Shown here piece by piece: positions 5,679 through 6,742 of a stretch of 6,742 nt of DNA. The translations under genes and the position numbers were made by a program. The number at the start of each line of letters is the position of its first letter. Within the stretch, counting starts at the first letter, position 1. The stretch lies in the NCBI GenBank assembly GCA_035624865.1, contig DASPQS010000240.1, positions 1-6,742 of the forward strand, read 5' to 3'. This DNA comes from JASHZA01 sp035624865 (lineage in GTDB: Bacteria > Desulfobacterota > Binatia > Binatales > Binataceae). The notes under the pieces are model-generated. The model was not told where the DNA came from. It saw nothing but the letters and a program-made list of their open reading frames with translations, and ran no database searches.

Positions 5679-6675
5679 ATGCCCAAGTCGCAGGCCAACG
5701 GGCACGACCAGGACGTTCGTGACCTCGGTCTCGCCGCCGCCGGACGCAAACGAATCGAATGGGCCGACCGGCAGATGCCGGTGCTGCGGCTCATCCGCGA
5801 ACGCTTCACCAAAGAGCAGCCGCTCAAGGGCCAACGCCTCGGCGCCTGCCTGCACGTGACCTGCGAGACCGCCAACCTGCTACGCGCGCTCAAAGCCGGC
5901 GGGGCCGAAGTCCTGTGCTGCGCCAGCAATCCGCTCTCGACGCAGGACGACGTCGCGGCCGCGCTGGTGGCCGAATACGGCATCCCGACCTTTGCGATCC
6001 ACGACGAGGATCGCGACACTTATTACAACCATCTGCGCGCTGTGCTGAGCCGCCGTCCGACCATCACGATGGACGACGGCGCCGACCTCGTCAGCCTGCT
6101 CCACACCGAGTATCGCGACCAGGCCTCTGACGTCCGCGCCAGCATGGAGGAAACCACTACCGGCGTGATCCGGCTGCGCGCGATGGCGCAGGACGGCGCG
6201 CTGCGGATTCCCGTGGTCGCCGTCAACGACGCCCAGACCAAGCATCTCTTCGACAACCGCTACGGCACCGGGCAATCGACGCTCGACGGCGTAATCCGCG
6301 CCACCGGAGTGCTGATCGCCGGCTCGATCGTGGTAGTCGCGGGCTACGGATGGTGCGGCAAGGGAATCGCCTCGCGCGCGCGCGGACTCGGCGCGGAAGT
6401 AATCGTGACCGAGGTCGATCCGATTCGTGCGCTGGAAGCCGCGATGGAGGGCTTTCGGGTGATGCCGATGCTCGAGGCGGCGAAAATCGGCGATATCTTT
6501 GTCAGCGCCACCGGCGACCGCTCCGTGCTCGGCCCGGTGCATTTCAACCTGATGAAAGACGGCGCTTCTTTGCAACGCCGGGCACTTCGATGTGAAAATG
6601 GCGATGGGCATCAGCATCGATACGCTCACCGACGAGCAGAAAAACGATCTCTCAAGCTGGCGCACCGGCACCTGA
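5679..6675 (+). CDS. ahcY: S-adenosylhomocysteine hydrolase, frameshifted and internally shortened
   Basis: AhcY splits S-adenosylhomocysteine into adenosine and homocysteine using bound NAD, relieving product inhibition of methyltransferases. Residues 1-296 are a good match to the short archaeal/thermophile-like subtype: CLHVTCETANL (H59), NPLSTQDDV (84-92), DDGADL (132-137), EETTTG (157-162), NDAQTK with K188, D192, NRYGTGQST (193-201) and the NAD-binding GYGWCGKG (222-229). After MKDGA (292-296) the original frame loses all resemblance and stays open, with no stop, to the window end at 6742. In the +1 frame the sequence resumes as CNAGHFDV, containing the catalytic-histidine motif, then goes straight to GISIDTLTDEQ and the normal terminus LSSWRTGT, ending at TGA 6673-6675. 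Joined, it would be about 330 residues against roughly 400-420 for the family. Either a pseudogene or an assembly error near a contig end would explain this. Identity is certain; function as drawn is doubtful. Confidence 0.9.
6561..6576 (+). other. Frame break in ahcY before the catalytic-histidine motif
   Basis: Upstream of here the AhcY frame reads M-K-D-G-A; from TGC at 6571 the family sequence C-N-A-G-H-F-D continues in the +1 frame. The family spacing (DGA, two residues, CNAGHFD) fits a loss of two bases within GCTTCTT; one extra base would also restore the frame but drop a residue. No stop codon or recognisable recoding signal accompanies it. Confidence 0.8.
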
Positions 6676-6692
6676 GCGGACGGTCTTCTCCA

Positions 6693-6715
6693 CGGCGGAC
6701 TCATCTCATCCGCCG
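6693..6715 (+). other. Stem-loop downstream of ahcY
   Basis: CGGCGGA (6693-6699) pairs perfectly with TCCGCCG (6709-6715) around a nine-base loop, 17 bases after the ahcY TGA. No T-run follows, so it is a weak terminator candidate. Its position just past the TGA fits the +1-frame stop being the true end of ahcY. Confidence 0.3.
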
Positions 6716-6742
6716 CCGCTCCTCCTGGACTGGCGAAAATGG

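Noticed and set aside
6558..6576. Programmed +1 ribosomal frameshift in ahcY
   Set aside because: There is no stop codon at the shift site, no CUU-UGA-type sequence and no internal Shine-Dalgarno-like stimulator, and the same gene also lacks a large internal segment. Damage or misassembly explains both more simply.
5880..6704. 274-codon minus-strand open frame opposite ahcY
   Set aside because: The plus strand here encodes unmistakable AhcY motifs; the minus frame is a low-complexity Arg/Ala/His shadow.

Overview
This is a GC-rich bacterial window with closely spaced housekeeping genes and short intergenic gaps. I see no insertion sequence, phage gene, tRNA, rRNA or CRISPR array. It encodes a class I lysyl-tRNA synthetase, which among bacteria occurs in alphaproteobacteria, spirochaetes and scattered other lineages, next to a DHH phosphoesterase, an HPr-type carrier and the short (thermophile/archaea-like) subtype of S-adenosylhomocysteine hydrolase. 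That mix suggests an uncultured proteobacterium-like or deltaproteobacterium-like lineage, but this is low-confidence inference. Genes are cut or damaged at both ends, so the window may be a whole short contig.

Layout. Bases 2-700 (+) hold the C-terminal part of a probable membrane glycosyltransferase, cut at the left edge. It converges on lysS (2365-761, -). Just upstream of lysS, with a 7-base gap, lies a 70-residue four-cysteine zinc-ribbon protein (2585-2373, -), so these two form a minus-strand operon. A 204-base divergent region containing a perfect 15-base inverted repeat separates that operon from a plus-strand run: a DHH-family phosphoesterase (2790-3836), an HPr-like phosphocarrier (about 3926-4198), metK (4428-5612) and ahcY (5679 to about 6675).

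How the genes fit together. metK makes S-adenosylmethionine and ahcY removes the S-adenosylhomocysteine left after methyl transfer, so the right half is an activated-methyl-cycle operon. The 229 bases before metK contain a sigma70-like promoter and a transcript leader with several mutually exclusive pairings. One is a hairpin followed by five T's, and the Shine-Dalgarno sequence sits in the loop of a small hairpin. It looks like a SAM- or methionine-responsive attenuator, but it does not match any SAM riboswitch consensus I recall. It is the best candidate here for undescribed regulation.

The most striking anomaly is ahcY. The N-terminal 296 residues are intact, but the frame then breaks just before the catalytic-histidine motif. 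In the shifted frame the gene jumps from that motif directly to the normal C-terminus, so roughly 80-90 residues are missing. With both lesions within about 190 bases of the window end, an assembly error is as likely as a real pseudogene. In the DHH protein, the usual first metal-ligand histidine is a glutamine.
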